A DNA stretch of 64,000 nt, taken from positions 437,556 to 501,555 of the forward strand of contig NZ_JOFQ01000007.1 in assembly GCF_000718305.1 (NCBI RefSeq). The letters run 5' to 3'. Below are positions 9,081 through 18,877 of this stretch, piece after piece; within the stretch, counting starts at the first letter, position 1, and every line of letters begins with the position of its first letter. Under the pieces are notes generated by a model. It worked only from the letters and a program-made list of their open reading frames with translations, made no database searches and was not told where the DNA came from. Made by a program: the position numbers and the translations under genes. Source of the DNA: Streptomyces niger. GTDB taxonomy: Bacteria > Actinomycetota > Actinomycetes > Streptomycetales > Streptomycetaceae.

Positions 9081-9721
9081 GCACGTCCCCTAAGAAAGTG
9101 GTCGTCTTCGACTACGGCTTCGGCAACATCCGGTCCGCCGAGCGGGCGCTGGCCCACGTCGGCGCCGAGGTCGAGGTGACCCGCGACTACGACACCGCCA
9201 TGAACGCCGACGGGCTGCTGGTCCCCGGCGTCGGCGCCTTCGCGTCCTGCATGAAGGGCCTGCGCGAGGCCCGCGGCGACTGGGTCGTCGGCCGCCGGCT
9301 GGCCGGCGGGCGCCCCGTCATGGGCATCTGCGTCGGCATGCAGATCCTCTTCGGCCGCGGCATCGAGCACGGCGAGGAGACCGAGGGCCTGGACGAGTGG
9401 CCCGGCACGGTCGGCCCGCTCAAGGCCGACATCGTGCCGCACATGGGCTGGAACACCGTCGAGTCGCCGGCGGACTCGCAGCTCTTCGCGGGCCTGGACG
9501 CCGACGCGCGCTTCTACTTCGTGCACTCCTACGCCGTGCACGACTGGGAACTGGAGGTCACCAACCCCAGCATGCGCGCCCCGCGGGTCACCTGGGCCAC
9601 GCACGGCGAGCCCTTCGTGGCCGCCGTGGAGAACGGCCCGCTGTGGGCCACCCAGTTCCACCCCGAGAAGTCCGGCGACGCCGGCGCCCAGCTCCTGTCC
9701 AACTGGATCGAAACCCTGTGA
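9077..9721 (+). CDS. hisH: Imidazole glycerol phosphate synthase, glutaminase subunit
   Basis: HisH hydrolyses glutamine and channels ammonia to HisF, making IGP and AICAR. The 214-residue class I amidotransferase has its nucleophile Cys in [10 protein letters not shown] and the His-Glu pair in [28 protein letters not shown] is the conserved N terminus. The start is the rare TTG at 9077, fixed by the overlap with the upstream stop (TTGA) and by alignment of the N terminus. Its partner hisF is three genes downstream in the same operon. Confidence 0.97.
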   Translation: MSTSPKKVVVFDYGFGNIRSAERALAHVGAEVEVTRDYDTAMNADGLLVPGVGAFASCMKGLREARGDWVVGRRLAGGRPVMGICVGMQILFGRGIEHGEETEGLDEWPGTVGPLKADIVPHMGWNTVESPADSQLFAGLDADARFYFVHSYAVHDWELEVTNPSMRAPRVTWATHGEPFVAAVENGPLWATQFHPEKSGDAGAQLLSNWIETL

Positions 9722-9744
9722 GTGCTGAGAGTCCTGTGAGTGCT

Positions 9745-10467
9745 GTGAACAAGCTCGAACTGCTGCCCGCCGTCGACGTCCGCGACGGCCAGGCCGTCCG
9801 CCTCGTGCACGGCGAGTCCGGCTCCGAGACCTCCTACGGCGACCCGCTGCAGGCCGCGCTGGCCTGGCAGCAGTCGGGCGCCGAGTGGCTGCACCTGGTC
9901 GACCTGGACGCCGCGTTCGGCACCGGCGACAACCGCGCGCAGATCGCCGAGGTCGCCCGCTCCATGGACATCAAGGTCGAGCTGTCCGGCGGCATCCGCG
10001 ACGACGACTCGCTGGCCGCGGCGCTCGCCACCGGCTGCGAGCGTGTCAACATCGGCACCGCGGCCCTGGAGAACCCCGAGTGGGTCGCCAAGATCATCGC
10101 CGAGCACGGCGACAAGATCGCGGTCGGCCTGGACGTACGCGGCACGACCCTGCGCGGCCGCGGCTGGACCCGCGACGGCGGCGACCTCTACGAGACGCTG
10201 GCCCGGCTGGACGCCGAGGGCTGCGCCCGGTACGTCGTCACCGACATCAACAAGGACGGCACCCTCCAGGGCCCCAACCTGGAGCTGCTGAAGAACGTCT
10301 GCGCCGCCACCGACCGGCCCGTCGTCGCCTCCGGCGGCGTCTCCTCCCTGGATGACCTGCGGGCCATCGCCACGCTGGTCCCGGAGGGCGTCGAGGGCGC
10401 CATCGTCGGCAAGGCCCTGTACGCCAAGGCGTTCACCCTGGAAGAGGCCCTGGAGGCCACCCGATAA
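9745..10467 (+). CDS. priA: Bifunctional HisA/TrpF isomerase PriA
   Basis: PriA is the actinobacterial (beta-alpha)8 barrel that isomerises both ProFAR (histidine) and PRA (tryptophan), which explains why no separate trpF is seen in the window. The 240 residues begin [20 protein letters not shown] with catalytic Asp in PAVDV. The second Asp lies in [11 protein letters not shown]. Phosphate-binding loops are [10 protein letters not shown] and [11 protein letters not shown]. In-frame GTGs exist at 9718 (overlapping the hisH stop), 9736 and 9745; I chose 9745 because it gives the normal family length and N terminus. Confidence 0.95.
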   Translation: MNKLELLPAVDVRDGQAVRLVHGESGSETSYGDPLQAALAWQQSGAEWLHLVDLDAAFGTGDNRAQIAEVARSMDIKVELSGGIRDDDSLAAALATGCERVNIGTAALENPEWVAKIIAEHGDKIAVGLDVRGTTLRGRGWTRDGGDLYETLARLDAEGCARYVVTDINKDGTLQGPNLELLKNVCAATDRPVVASGGVSSLDDLRAIATLVPEGVEGAIVGKALYAKAFTLEEALEATR

Positions 10468-10480
10468 CGGAGGCAGTGCG

Positions 10481-10909
10481 ATGAGCGGTGTACGGCGCGT
10501 ACCCGGTGAGGGCCCCTGGGAAGAGGTCTTCGGCGCGGCACGCGCCGTCGCCGCCGGGGACCGGGTCCTGGTCTCCGGCACGACCCCGTTCGACGGCACG
10601 GTGCTGTACGGCGAGGGCGACCCCTACGAGCAGACCCGGGTCGCCTGCACCCGCGCCGTCGACGCCCTCACGGAGTTCGGCCTCGACGCCACCTCCGTGA
10701 TCCGCACCCGGCTGTACCTCGCGCACGCCCGCGACATCGACGAGGCGGCCCGCGCCCACCAGGAGCTCTTCGGCGCGGTCCGCCCCGCTACGACCGTCGT
10801 CGTGGTCTCGGGCTTCGTCGACCCCCGCATCCTGGTCCAAGTAGAACTGGAAGCCTTCGCAGGCCCCGAAGGCCTCCGAGCACCCATCGAAGGAGCCCGA
10901 CCCTCATGA
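10481..10909 (+). CDS. RidA family protein
   Basis: This 142-residue protein belongs to the YjgF/YER057c/UK114 family, whose best-known members hydrolyse reactive enamine/imine intermediates made by PLP enzymes. Family marks are [43 protein letters not shown] (in pieces) and [25 protein letters not shown] 10481 has a perfect GGAGG 8 bp upstream. It sits between priA and hisF and is coupled to hisF by ATGA. The arginine in VIRTRLY is near the position of the RidA active-site Arg. The role in the his operon is inferred from location only. Confidence 0.9.
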   Translation: MSGVRRVPGEGPWEEVFGAARAVAAGDRVLVSGTTPFDGTVLYGEGDPYEQTRVACTRAVDALTEFGLDATSVIRTRLYLAHARDIDEAARAHQELFGAVRPATTVVVVSGFVDPRILVQVELEAFAGPEGLRAPIEGARPS

Positions 10910-11676
10910 CCCTCGCGGTCCGAGTCATCCCCTGCCTGGACGTGGACAACGGCCGGGTCGTCAAGGGCGTGAACTTCCAGAACCTCCGCGACGCCGGCGA
11001 CCCCGTCGAGATGGCCAAGGTCTACGGCGAGGAGGGCGCGGACGAACTCACCTTCCTCGACATCACCGCCTCCTCCGGCAACCGCGAGACCACCTACGAC
11101 GTGGTCCGCCGCACCGCCGAGCAGGTCTTCATCCCGCTCACCGTCGGCGGCGGCGTCCGCACCCCCGAAGACGTCGACAAGCTCCTGCGCGCGGGCGCGG
11201 ACAAGGTCGGCGTCAACACCGCGGCGATCGCCCGCCCCGACCTGATCCGCGAGATCGCCGAACGCTTCGGCCGCCAGGTCCTCGTCCTCTCCGTCGACGC
11301 CCGCCGCACCCCCGAGGGCACCACCACCCCCTCCGGCTTCGAGGTCACCACTCATGGCGGCCGCCGCGGCACCGGCATCGACGCGGTCGAGTGGGCCCAC
11401 CGCGCCGCCGACCTCGGCGCCGGCGAGATCCTCCTCAACTCCATGGACGCCGACGGCACCAAGGACGGCTACGACACCGAGATGATCGCCGCCGTCCGCA
11501 AGCACGTCACCATCCCGGTCATCGCCTCCGGCGGCGCCGGCAAGCTCACCGACTTCCCCCCGGCCATCGACGCCGGCGCCGACGCGGTCCTCGCCGCCTC
11601 CGTCTTCCACTTCGGCGACCTCCGCATCGGCGAGGTCAAGAACACCCTGCGGGGGGCGGGGCACCCGGTGCGCTGA
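10906..11676 (+). CDS. hisF: Imidazole glycerol phosphate synthase, cyclase subunit
   Basis: HisF closes the imidazole ring using ammonia from HisH. The 256-residue (beta-alpha)8 barrel has catalytic Asp in [16 protein letters not shown], the phosphate loops [15 protein letters not shown] and [11 protein letters not shown], and the second catalytic Asp in [15 protein letters not shown]. It is the last gene of the main his block and is followed by a GC-rich hairpin. Confidence 0.98.
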   Translation: MTLAVRVIPCLDVDNGRVVKGVNFQNLRDAGDPVEMAKVYGEEGADELTFLDITASSGNRETTYDVVRRTAEQVFIPLTVGGGVRTPEDVDKLLRAGADKVGVNTAAIARPDLIREIAERFGRQVLVLSVDARRTPEGTTTPSGFEVTTHGGRRGTGIDAVEWAHRAADLGAGEILLNSMDADGTKDGYDTEMIAAVRKHVTIPVIASGGAGKLTDFPPAIDAGADAVLAASVFHFGDLRIGEVKNTLRGAGHPVR

Positions 11677-11686
11677 GCGGCTCGGG

Positions 11687-11709
11687 GCGGGGCGCACGAC
11701 GCGCCCCGC
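11687..11709 (+). terminator. Hairpin after hisF
   Basis: A perfect 9-bp stem GCGGGGCGC / GCGCCCCGC with a 5-nt loop lies 11 bp after the hisF stop. It lacks a T-run, as is common for Streptomyces terminators, and separates the his operon from the toxin-antitoxin pair. Confidence 0.6.
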
Positions 11710-11726
11710 ACCTCGGATTCACCCTT

Positions 11727-11758
11727 GGTAGTGAACGTGGTAGTGATCATGGTGGCGA
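11727..11758 (+). promoter_or_regulatory. Direct repeats GGTAGTGA with 12-bp period (likely TA operator)
   Basis: GGTAGTGA occurs at 11727-11734 and 11739-11746, with a third variant GGTGGCGA at 11751-11758. One-turn spacing immediately before the -10 box of the antitoxin gene is what an autoregulating antitoxin dimer array would use. Confidence 0.5.
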
Positions 11759-11764
11759 GCTGTC

Positions 11765-11770
11765 TAGTCT
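11765..11770 (+). promoter_or_regulatory. -10 box TAGTCT for the antitoxin gene (leaderless)
   Basis: TAGTCT ends 6 bp before the ATG at 11777, and no ribosome binding site is present, so the transcript most likely starts at the ATG. Confidence 0.5.
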
Positions 11771-11776
11771 GACGAC

Positions 11777-11995
11777 ATGCCTGGAATCACGATCGAGTTC
11801 ACCGAAGAAGAGCTGGCCGAGCTGCGCGCCGAGGCCAAGGAGCAGGGCGTCGCGATCAAGCGGCTGGCCCACGACATACTGGCCGAGGACGTCGTGCGGA
11901 GGCGGCAGAAGCAGCGCTTCGTCGAGGGCGCGGTGAAGAAGGCGTTCGAGTACAAGGCCGAGTTCGAGCTCGCCTTCCCGGAGGGCCAGCGGTGA
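11777..11995 (+). CDS. Antitoxin-like protein (ribbon-helix-helix type)
   Basis: This 72-residue protein reads MPGITIEFTEEELAELRAEA at the start. The beta-strand followed by two helices (EEELAELRAEAKEQGVAIKR, LAHDILAEDVVR) looks like a ribbon-helix-helix DNA-binding antitoxin. A charged helical tail rich in Lys, Phe and Glu (FVEGAVKKAFEYKAEFELAF) would grip the toxin. The stop overlaps the toxin start by GTGA. Direct repeats just upstream suit autoregulation. Identification rests on size, layout and partner rather than a strong motif. Confidence 0.7.
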   Translation: MPGITIEFTEEELAELRAEAKEQGVAIKRLAHDILAEDVVRRRQKQRFVEGAVKKAFEYKAEFELAFPEGQR

Positions 11996-12369
11996 TCCTC
12001 TACGTCGACGCCGGCTGGATCCTCAACGTCCAGATCGAGGTATCGCCGGAGAACACTCCGGTCCGGGACTGGGGAGCCCTGCACTGCATGGCCGAGCGCC
12101 ACCGGTACGAACGCTTCGCGGGCGAGCCGTACTACGAGGAGGCGGCCACGCGTGCCGCGACCTTCCTGCACACGGCGCTGCTCCTGCAGCCGTTCTCCGA
12201 GTACAACGCCGTGATCGGAGCGGCCTGCGCCGACACCTACCTGGAGGACTCGGGCGAGCGCATCGCCCCGCCGCCCCGGGGGATGGTGCAGCTGGTCAGC
12301 GACATCCGCAGCGGGGCGGCGGATCTGTTGGAGACGGCGCTGCGGCTCCGGGACTGGAAGGCCAAGTAA
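11992..12369 (+). CDS. Fic/Doc-family toxin-like protein with altered Fic motif
   Basis: This 125-residue protein resembles the small Fic/Doc-like toxin components that Streptomyces genomes carry. It starts MILYVDAGWILNVQ, has VRDWGALHCMAERHRYERFAGEPYY and then the helix pair AATFLHTALLLQPFSEYN. In active Fic AMP- or phospho-transferases the core motif is HPFxx(G/D)NGRxxR. Here it is QPFSEYNAVIGAACADTYL: the catalytic His is replaced by Gln and the Gly/Arg residues are missing, leaving P-F and N. It could be inactive, act by a different chemistry, or be a non-enzymatic toxin. The start GTG 11992 overlaps the antitoxin stop. Confidence 0.7.
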   Translation: MILYVDAGWILNVQIEVSPENTPVRDWGALHCMAERHRYERFAGEPYYEEAATRAATFLHTALLLQPFSEYNAVIGAACADTYLEDSGERIAPPPRGMVQLVSDIRSGAADLLETALRLRDWKAK

Positions 12370-12395
12370 GACTGGCCGCCCGTCCGCGTGGCTCC

Positions 12396-12401
12396 TAGGC
12401 T
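12396..12401 (+). promoter_or_regulatory. -10 box TAGGCT for the nitrile-hydratase operon (leaderless)
   Basis: TAGGCT ends 7 bp before ATG 12409. There is no purine-rich site between, so initiation is probably leaderless. This supports the ATG at 12409 over the in-frame start at 12388. Confidence 0.5.
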
Positions 12402-12408
12402 CGCTCTC

Positions 12409-12678
12409 ATGAGCCGAGTCAACGACGTGGGTGGGCAGAGCGGGTTCGGTCCGCTGGAGATCGAGGCGGACGAGCCCCCGTTCCACGCGGACTGGGAAGC
12501 GCGGGTCTACGCGCTCAACACGGCGCTGGTGCGGAGCGGGGTCTACACGCTGGACGAGTTCCGCGACGCCGTGGAGCGGATGGCGCCCGCCGAGTACCTG
12601 GCGGCCTCGTACTACGAGCGCTGGCTGCACGCCATCGAGACGCTGGTCGCCGAGCGGAAGGTGCTCGGCGATGGGTGA
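12409..12678 (+). CDS. Nitrile hydratase beta subunit, N-terminal part (separate polypeptide)
   Basis: These 89 residues correspond to the helical N-terminal domain of a nitrile hydratase beta subunit: SRVNDVGGQSGFGPLEIEAD, then WEARVYALNTALVRSGVYTLDEFRDAVERM and YYERWLHAIETLVAERKVL. In ordinary nitrile hydratases this domain is fused to an SH3-like barrel, which here is encoded by the next gene. The same split is known in thiocyanate hydrolase and in the three-subunit toyocamycin nitrile hydratase. Its stop overlaps the next ATG (ATGGGTGA), so translation is coupled. Confidence 0.85.
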   Translation: MSRVNDVGGQSGFGPLEIEADEPPFHADWEARVYALNTALVRSGVYTLDEFRDAVERMAPAEYLAASYYERWLHAIETLVAERKVLGDG

Positions 12679-12970
12679 GCCGCAGGCCGCCTTCGCGGCC
12701 GGACAGCGGGTGCGCGTACGGGCCGTGGACCCCGTCGGGCACACCCGCGTACCGCGCTACATCCGCGGGCACACCGGACGGGTCGTCGAGGCACAGGGGC
12801 GGTGGCCGCTCGCCGACGACCGGGCGGCCGGAGCCGCCGAGCCGCGCGTGGAGACCGTCTACACCGTCGCCTTCCCGGCCCGGGAGCTGTGGGGCGGCGA
12901 CGGCGCGCACGAGGTGACGGTGGACCTGTGGGAGTCCTACCTGGATCGAGCAGCGGAGGATCGGGCATGA
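12671..12970 (+). CDS. Nitrile hydratase beta subunit, C-terminal SH3-like part (separate polypeptide)
   Basis: These 99 residues match the SH3-like barrel at the C-terminal end of nitrile hydratase beta: FAAGQRVRVRAVDPVGHTRV, PRYIRGHTGRVVEAQGRW, and VYTVAFPARELWGGDGAHEV ending in DLWESYL. This barrel packs against the metal-bearing alpha subunit. The ATG at 12671 overlaps the N-terminal-part gene, and its stop overlaps the alpha gene by ATGA, giving a beta-N, beta-C, alpha gene order. Confidence 0.85.
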   Translation: MGEPQAAFAAGQRVRVRAVDPVGHTRVPRYIRGHTGRVVEAQGRWPLADDRAAGAAEPRVETVYTVAFPARELWGGDGAHEVTVDLWESYLDRAAEDRA

Positions 12971-13557
12971 GCGGGGAACACGCGAGCAGCACGGTGGCGG
13001 TCCGGGTCCGGCGCCTGGAGGAGCGGCTGATCGAGGCCGGGGTGGTCGGGGACGATCAGCTGGACGCGATCCTGACCGGGGTGCTGAACGGCGCCTCGCC
13101 GGTCAACGGCGCACGAATCGTCGCGCGGGCCTGGACGGACGCCGGCTTCCGCGAACGGCTGCTGGCGGATGCCAACGCCGCGCTGCCGGAGGTCGGCCTC
13201 TCGATGGCCGGCGGCATCCAGGAGCAGCGGCTGAAGGTCGTGGAGAACACGGCGGAGCAGCACAACGTCCTCGTCTGCACGCTCTGTTCGTGCTACCCGA
13301 TCGGGCTGCTGGGGCCCTCGCCGTCCTGGTACAAGAGCGAGGCGTACCGGTCCCGCGTGGTGCGCGACCCGCGGTCGGTGCTGGCGGAATTCGGGCTGAC
13401 GCTCGGCGACGGCGTCCGCATCACCGTGTGGGACTCCAGTGCGGAGAGCCGGTACATGGTGCTGCCGCGGCGGCCCGACGGCACGGATGACCTGGGCGAG
13501 GAAGCGCTCGCCCGGCTGGTCACCCGGGAGGGTCTCATCGGGACCGCCGCGGTCTGA
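12967..13557 (+). CDS. Nitrile hydratase/thiocyanate hydrolase-type alpha subunit
   Basis: This 196-residue metal-binding subunit hydrates a nitrile (or thiocyanate) at a non-heme metal. The metal-claw motif is VCTLCSCYP at about residues 101-109: two cysteines of CxLCSC are normally oxidised after translation, and Thr in the second position is typical of cobalt rather than iron types. Other family marks are VENTAEQHNVLVCTLCSC (in pieces), PSWYKSEAYRSRVVRDPRSVL and WDSSAESRYMVLPRRP. No cobalt-insertion activator gene is visible next to it. Substrate unknown: nitrile, cyano-nucleoside or thiocyanate are all open. The gene is convergent with sdhB. Confidence 0.9.
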   Translation: MSGEHASSTVAVRVRRLEERLIEAGVVGDDQLDAILTGVLNGASPVNGARIVARAWTDAGFRERLLADANAALPEVGLSMAGGIQEQRLKVVENTAEQHNVLVCTLCSCYPIGLLGPSPSWYKSEAYRSRVVRDPRSVLAEFGLTLGDGVRITVWDSSAESRYMVLPRRPDGTDDLGEEALARLVTREGLIGTAAV

Positions 13558-13649
13558 GACGCCGCGGCTGCGGAGCGTCGGTTGCTGCCGCGGCGCCGGT
13601 CTGTCGGGTCCGGACTTCCGGAGGCCGTGGGAGCCCGAACCCGGGTCCG

Positions 13650-14390
13650 TCACCCCTTCCGGGCCGCCCGCACGAACTCGCGGTTCATCTTGGTGATGCT
13701 GAACAGCGGGATGCCCTTCGGACAGGCCGTCGCGCACTCGCCGGTGTTCGTGCAGCCGCCGAAGCCCTCGTCGTCCATCCGCCCGACCATGTCCAGGACC
13801 CGGGACTCGCGCTCCGGAGCGCCCTGCGGCAGGGAGTTGAGGTGGACGACCTTGGCGGAGGTGAAGAGCATCGCCGAGCCGTTCGGGCAGGCCGCGACGC
13901 ACGCGCCGCAGCCGATGCACTCGGCGTGCTCGAACGCGGTGTCGGCGGCCGGCTTCGGCACCGGCGTGGCGTGCGCCTCGGGCGCGCTGCCGGTCGGGGC
14001 CGTGATGTAGCCGCCGGCCCCGATGATCCGGTCGAACGCCGTACGGTCCACGACCAGGTCCTTGACGACGGGGAACGCCGAGGCGCGCCACGGCTCGATG
14101 TCGATCGTGTCGCCGTCGTCGAAGTGCCGCATGTGCAGCTGGCAGGTGGTGGTCCGCTCCGGCCCGTGCGCCTCGCCGTTGATGACCATGCCGCACGCGC
14201 CGCAGATGCCCTCGCGGCAGTCGTGGTCGAACGCGACCGGCTCGTCGCCGGAGAGGATCAGCTCCTCGTTCAACGTGTCGAGCATCTCCAGGAAGGACAT
14301 CTCGGGAGAGATGTCCCGCACGTCGTACTCGGTCATGCGGCCCGCGTCGTCGGGGCCCGACTGGCGCCAGATGCGCAGGGTGAGGTTCAT
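13650..14390 (-). CDS. sdhB: Succinate dehydrogenase/fumarate reductase iron-sulfur subunit
   Basis: SdhB passes electrons from the flavoprotein to quinone through three Fe-S clusters. The 246 residues carry the [2Fe-2S] ligands in [11 protein letters not shown] plus a later TTTCQLH, and the two cluster motifs [14 protein letters not shown] and [24 protein letters not shown] is the usual start for this type-B enzyme, at ATG 14390 with AAGGAGA at 14396-14402. Normally it directly follows sdhA; here about 1.7 kb containing an iscB gene separates them, and the iscB stop overlaps this start (ATGA). Confidence 0.97.
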   Translation of the reverse strand: MNLTLRIWRQSGPDDAGRMTEYDVRDISPEMSFLEMLDTLNEELILSGDEPVAFDHDCREGICGACGMVINGEAHGPERTTTCQLHMRHFDDGDTIDIEPWRASAFPVVKDLVVDRTAFDRIIGAGGYITAPTGSAPEAHATPVPKPAADTAFEHAECIGCGACVAACPNGSAMLFTSAKVVHLNSLPQGAPERESRVLDMVGRMDDEGFGGCTNTGECATACPKGIPLFSITKMNREFVRAARKG

Positions 14391-15985
14391 CGGAATCTCC
14401 TTGCATACGATCCCTCGGCTTCCGACGGCGGAGGAATTGCAGCTTCGAGGCGGGTGGTGTAGCCGTAACCGTCTGCGCGTTGGAGCAGGCGGAAATGTGT
14501 ATGACGAATGCCTTGGACGAGTCCGTGGCGAGTGCGGACGTTGAAATTCCCGCTGCTGCGTACCGCGACCCGGCCGGTGTGGGTTCCAGCCTTCTTGCCA
14601 CGGGGCACCACGGCCCTGGCCAGGTCCCCGGTGGCGTAGCCGTGGACTCTCTTGTTCCGAGGAAGGCGCAGGCGGGGGAAGCCGTGCTTGTCGCTGCGGG
14701 TCCGGGCGTACGTTCCGCGTCCCGTTGCCGTCACGGCCAGGACAGCGGCCGAGTACTGAACAACTCCGTCCAAGGCGCCCACGCACAGCGCGTCGAGCGT
14801 ATGGGTCTTGGGGAGGCCTGCGTGCGTTCGATTCCATTTGGTACGCACGCCGGAAGCACTGCATACCGCGGGAAAGCGTGCGGTGAAGGACCGCCACAGT
14901 GCCCAGTTGGTGGTGTTGGCCGCGGCGGTGTCCCGTAGCGATGCCTCGGCTTGGACGAGAACTTTCGCCAACGCTTCGGGGCGGGCTGCCAGGAATTCCT
15001 CCACGGGACGCTTCCCCTTGGCCTGATTACATGGAATGCAGGCCAGAACGAGGTTGGCCACTCGGTCGGATCCGCCCCGCGATCGAGGGTGGAGATGCTC
15101 GATGTTGAGCGGTACAGCGCGAGTGCCGCAGTAGGCGCAGGCGCGGTCCCACTTCACTCGGAGGTACTCACGGATTTCGAGGCTTTGAAGCATGCCCCTC
15201 TGATGGTCCACCGGGCCCTCGGCGCTGAGGACGTGGGTATCGAAGGCGACTTTCTCCATGTACACCACGGTGACCGGGGCCCAGCGAGCCAGTCGGCTTC
15301 CCCAGGACACCACGGTGTCCACGCGATGCCGCAGCGACGGCGCCAGCCATCCCTTCGGCCGGGAGCGGTTGAGGAAGCGGGGCGCGCGGTAACGCGTGTT
15401 CCGGCTGCGTCGCGAACGTCGGCAGGCAGCGCGCTGAGCGAGTTTGTCCCGGATCTGTCCGCCTCGATGGGTCAGTTCGATCGCGTAAAGGCCGCGACGG
15501 ACGTCGCCTTCCTTCGTATGGACGGTGCTGAAGACGGAAATACCGGTCTGCCGGGAGCCGGGATCGACACCCAACTGGACGCCCTCGACCGTTGATAGGT
15601 CGACGTGCCGGTCCTTGACGCGGATGACGAACGGAGTGTGCCGATGCACCACGGCTCGACCTTCTCCGAGAAGGCGACGAGCCCGTGCCGGAGTGGTGGG
15701 CTGTAGCGGTTTGCCGTGCCTGTCGAGGACGAACACGGCGGGATGGGCCTTACGGCCCTGCTCCCGGACCGGTCGGTCCGGGGTGACGCGCCCTGCGGCA
15801 GGTGCACTGCAGGACGTCTCCCCTCGCACATGTTCCACGCCGGATGCCGCACGATGTTGCATTGTGCGGCGTTCGCGCCCCGTTTCGTTCCTGTTCCCGG
15901 GAGTGTCTGCTGACGCGAATTCGAGAGCGAGCTGCTGAGGAAGCACAGCCCGGTCGGTCTGCTGTCCTGCGTGGAACGTAGCCAT
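14387..15985 (-). CDS. iscB: RNA-guided endonuclease IscB
   Basis: IscB is the ancestor-type relative of Cas9, an omega-RNA-guided DNA nuclease carried by IS200/IS605-like elements. From ATG 15985 (AAGGAGGTG site) it is 532 residues. Domains in order: a non-conserved lead of about 84 residues; the PLMP domain [20 protein letters not shown]; Ruv[15 protein letters not shown] (Asp141); an Arg-rich bridge helix [17 protein letters not shown]; Ruv[13 protein letters not shown] (Glu244); a zinc-binding HNH with [16 protein letters not shown] (His297) and CIPC; and Ruv[12 protein letters not shown] (Asp398). All catalytic residues are present, so it should be active. The real start could be GTG 15736 at the PLMP domain. 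No TnpA transposase is nearby. Confidence 0.93.
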   Translation of the reverse strand: MATFHAGQQTDRAVLPQQLALEFASADTPGNRNETGRERRTMQHRAASGVEHVRGETSCSAPAAGRVTPDRPVREQGRKAHPAVFVLDRHGKPLQPTTPARARRLLGEGRAVVHRHTPFVIRVKDRHVDLSTVEGVQLGVDPGSRQTGISVFSTVHTKEGDVRRGLYAIELTHRGGQIRDKLAQRAACRRSRRSRNTRYRAPRFLNRSRPKGWLAPSLRHRVDTVVSWGSRLARWAPVTVVYMEKVAFDTHVLSAEGPVDHQRGMLQSLEIREYLRVKWDRACAYCGTRAVPLNIEHLHPRSRGGSDRVANLVLACIPCNQAKGKRPVEEFLAARPEALAKVLVQAEASLRDTAAANTTNWALWRSFTARFPAVCSASGVRTKWNRTHAGLPKTHTLDALCVGALDGVVQYSAAVLAVTATGRGTYARTRSDKHGFPRLRLPRNKRVHGYATGDLARAVVPRGKKAGTHTGRVAVRSSGNFNVRTRHGLVQGIRHTHFRLLQRADGYGYTTRLEAAIPPPSEAEGSYARRFR

Positions 15986-16075
15986 CGAGGTCACCTCCTT
16001 TTCGGTGATGGCTGGTGCTGGTAACGGCGAATTCTCCGCGAGTGCCGAGAACTTGCGCATTGAGCGAGGAACCCG
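14405..16075 (-). mobile_element. IscB-bearing insertion between sdhA and sdhB
   Basis: The segment between the sdhA stop and the sdhB ribosome binding site carries only iscB and its leader. Type-B sdh operons normally have sdhA and sdhB adjacent, so this looks like an IS200/IS605-type non-autonomous element inserted in the same orientation as the operon. Exact ends cannot be fixed by eye; such elements have no terminal inverted repeats and make no target duplication. A comparison with an uninterrupted relative would place them. Confidence 0.7.
15742..15985 (-). ncRNA. Candidate omega-RNA (HEARO) overlapping the 5' part of the iscB frame
   Basis: On the iscB strand, just before the conserved PLMP codons, three hairpins follow one another: a 7-bp stem GCCGCAC/GTGCGGC (15846-15870), an 8-bp stem CCCGGACC/GGTCCGGG with a 4-nt loop (15763-15782), and GGGCC/GGCCC with a TTAC/GTAA loop (15745-15758). 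IscB guide RNAs lie directly upstream of the protein. The gap to sdhA is too short to hold one unless it overlaps this reading-frame extension, whose amino-acid sequence shows no IscB homology. Limits are inferred. Confidence 0.4.
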
Positions 16076-18022
<1,947 letters not shown>

Positions 18023-18024
18023 CT

Positions 18025-18783
18025 TCAGCTCACTACTCCGGTCATCACGGATACGGGGACGGCGAGGAAGCCGACGGTGAGGACCAGCGCCAGGAGGTTG
18101 GCGACGGCCTTCAGTGTCCGGTCGCGAGTCGGGCGGTTGGCGCCCAGGGTCTGCGCCGCGCTCCAGAAGCCGTGCCGGATGTGCAGGCCGAGCGCGAGCA
18201 TCGCGACGATGTAGATGACGTTGCCGTACCAGGTGGAGAAGGTGGCGACGACATTGGCGTACGGGTGTCCGGCAGCGGCGTGCGGGTTCACCGTCAGGGT
18301 CGTCAGGTCCAGGATGTGCCAGACGATGAACAGGCCCAGGATGACCCCGCCCCAGCGCATGGTGCGGGTGGCGTAGGAGGCGCGCTTCTTGAACAGGACC
18401 TGCGGCGCGAAGCGCCTCCGTGAGGGGCGGCGGCCGGGCGACGGGTGGGCGTATTTCGTCGGGCGCGCGGCGATGTCGCGGCGGCTGAGCTGGTACGCGG
18501 CGACCGCGTGCACGATGACCGCGGCGAGCAGCACGATCCGGGCGATCCACAGGAACCACTCGTGGTGCAGGAAGGGTTCGCCGATGGTGCGCAGCCAGTG
18601 GGCGTATCCGTCGAACTCGACGGCCCCGAAGAAGATCTTGAGGTTCCCCAGCATGTGGGCGACCAGATACAGCAGCATCACGATGCCGCTGACGGCCATC
18701 GCCGTCTTCTTGCCGACGGTCGAGTGCCACAGGATGCCCGCATAGGAGGACGGCCGTCGGTCCGTCCGGGTGTCCACTGCCAT
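18025..18783 (-). CDS. sdhC: Succinate dehydrogenase cytochrome b558-type subunit
   Basis: This 252-residue diheme membrane anchor passes electrons to menaquinone. Five helices are visible, including [20 protein letters not shown] and [20 protein letters not shown], with heme-ligand histidines in [32 protein letters not shown] and GLHIRHG. The loop near residues 100-130 is a basic segment ([12 protein letters not shown]) that looks longer than in relatives I know. I chose ATG 18783 by its conserved position; the frame is open to ATG 18813, and no strong ribosome site precedes either. Confidence 0.93.
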   Translation of the reverse strand: MAVDTRTDRRPSSYAGILWHSTVGKKTAMAVSGIVMLLYLVAHMLGNLKIFFGAVEFDGYAHWLRTIGEPFLHHEWFLWIARIVLLAAVIVHAVAAYQLSRRDIAARPTKYAHPSPGRRPSRRRFAPQVLFKKRASYATRTMRWGGVILGLFIVWHILDLTTLTVNPHAAAGHPYANVVATFSTWYGNVIYIVAMLALGLHIRHGFWSAAQTLGANRPTRDRTLKAVANLLALVLTVGFLAVPVSVMTGVVS

Positions 18784-18842
18784 GGGCACGACGGTAAGGA
18801 CGCCGTCAGCCATCAGTCCAAGACATGGTGGAGCTCATCTCC

Positions 18843-18857
18843 ATAGGCAATGGCTAT
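18843..18857. promoter_or_regulatory. LysR-type box ATAG-N7-CTAT
   Basis: The inverted repeat ATAG GCAATGG CTAT, a T-N11-A style LysR site, lies in the 94-bp divergent gap between sdhC and the LysR regulator, just before the latter's -10 box. It is a good candidate for autoregulation and for control of sdhCAB. Confidence 0.55.
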
Positions 18858-18865
18858 CGACGCAC

Positions 18866-18871
18866 TATCGT
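18866..18871 (+). promoter_or_regulatory. -10 box TATCGT for the lysR gene (leaderless)
   Basis: TATCGT ends 6 bp before ATG 18878 with no ribosome site between, consistent with leaderless initiation and supporting this start over the longer frame. Confidence 0.45.
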
Positions 18872-18877
18872 GGCCGC

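Noticed and set aside
14387..15985. The HNH/RuvC protein considered as Cas9, TnpB or a plain HNH homing endonuclease
   Set aside because: The PLMP domain, short length, bridge helix and single HNH between RuvC-II and RuvC-III identify IscB; no Cas9 recognition lobe, no TnpB zinc finger, and no CRISPR array.
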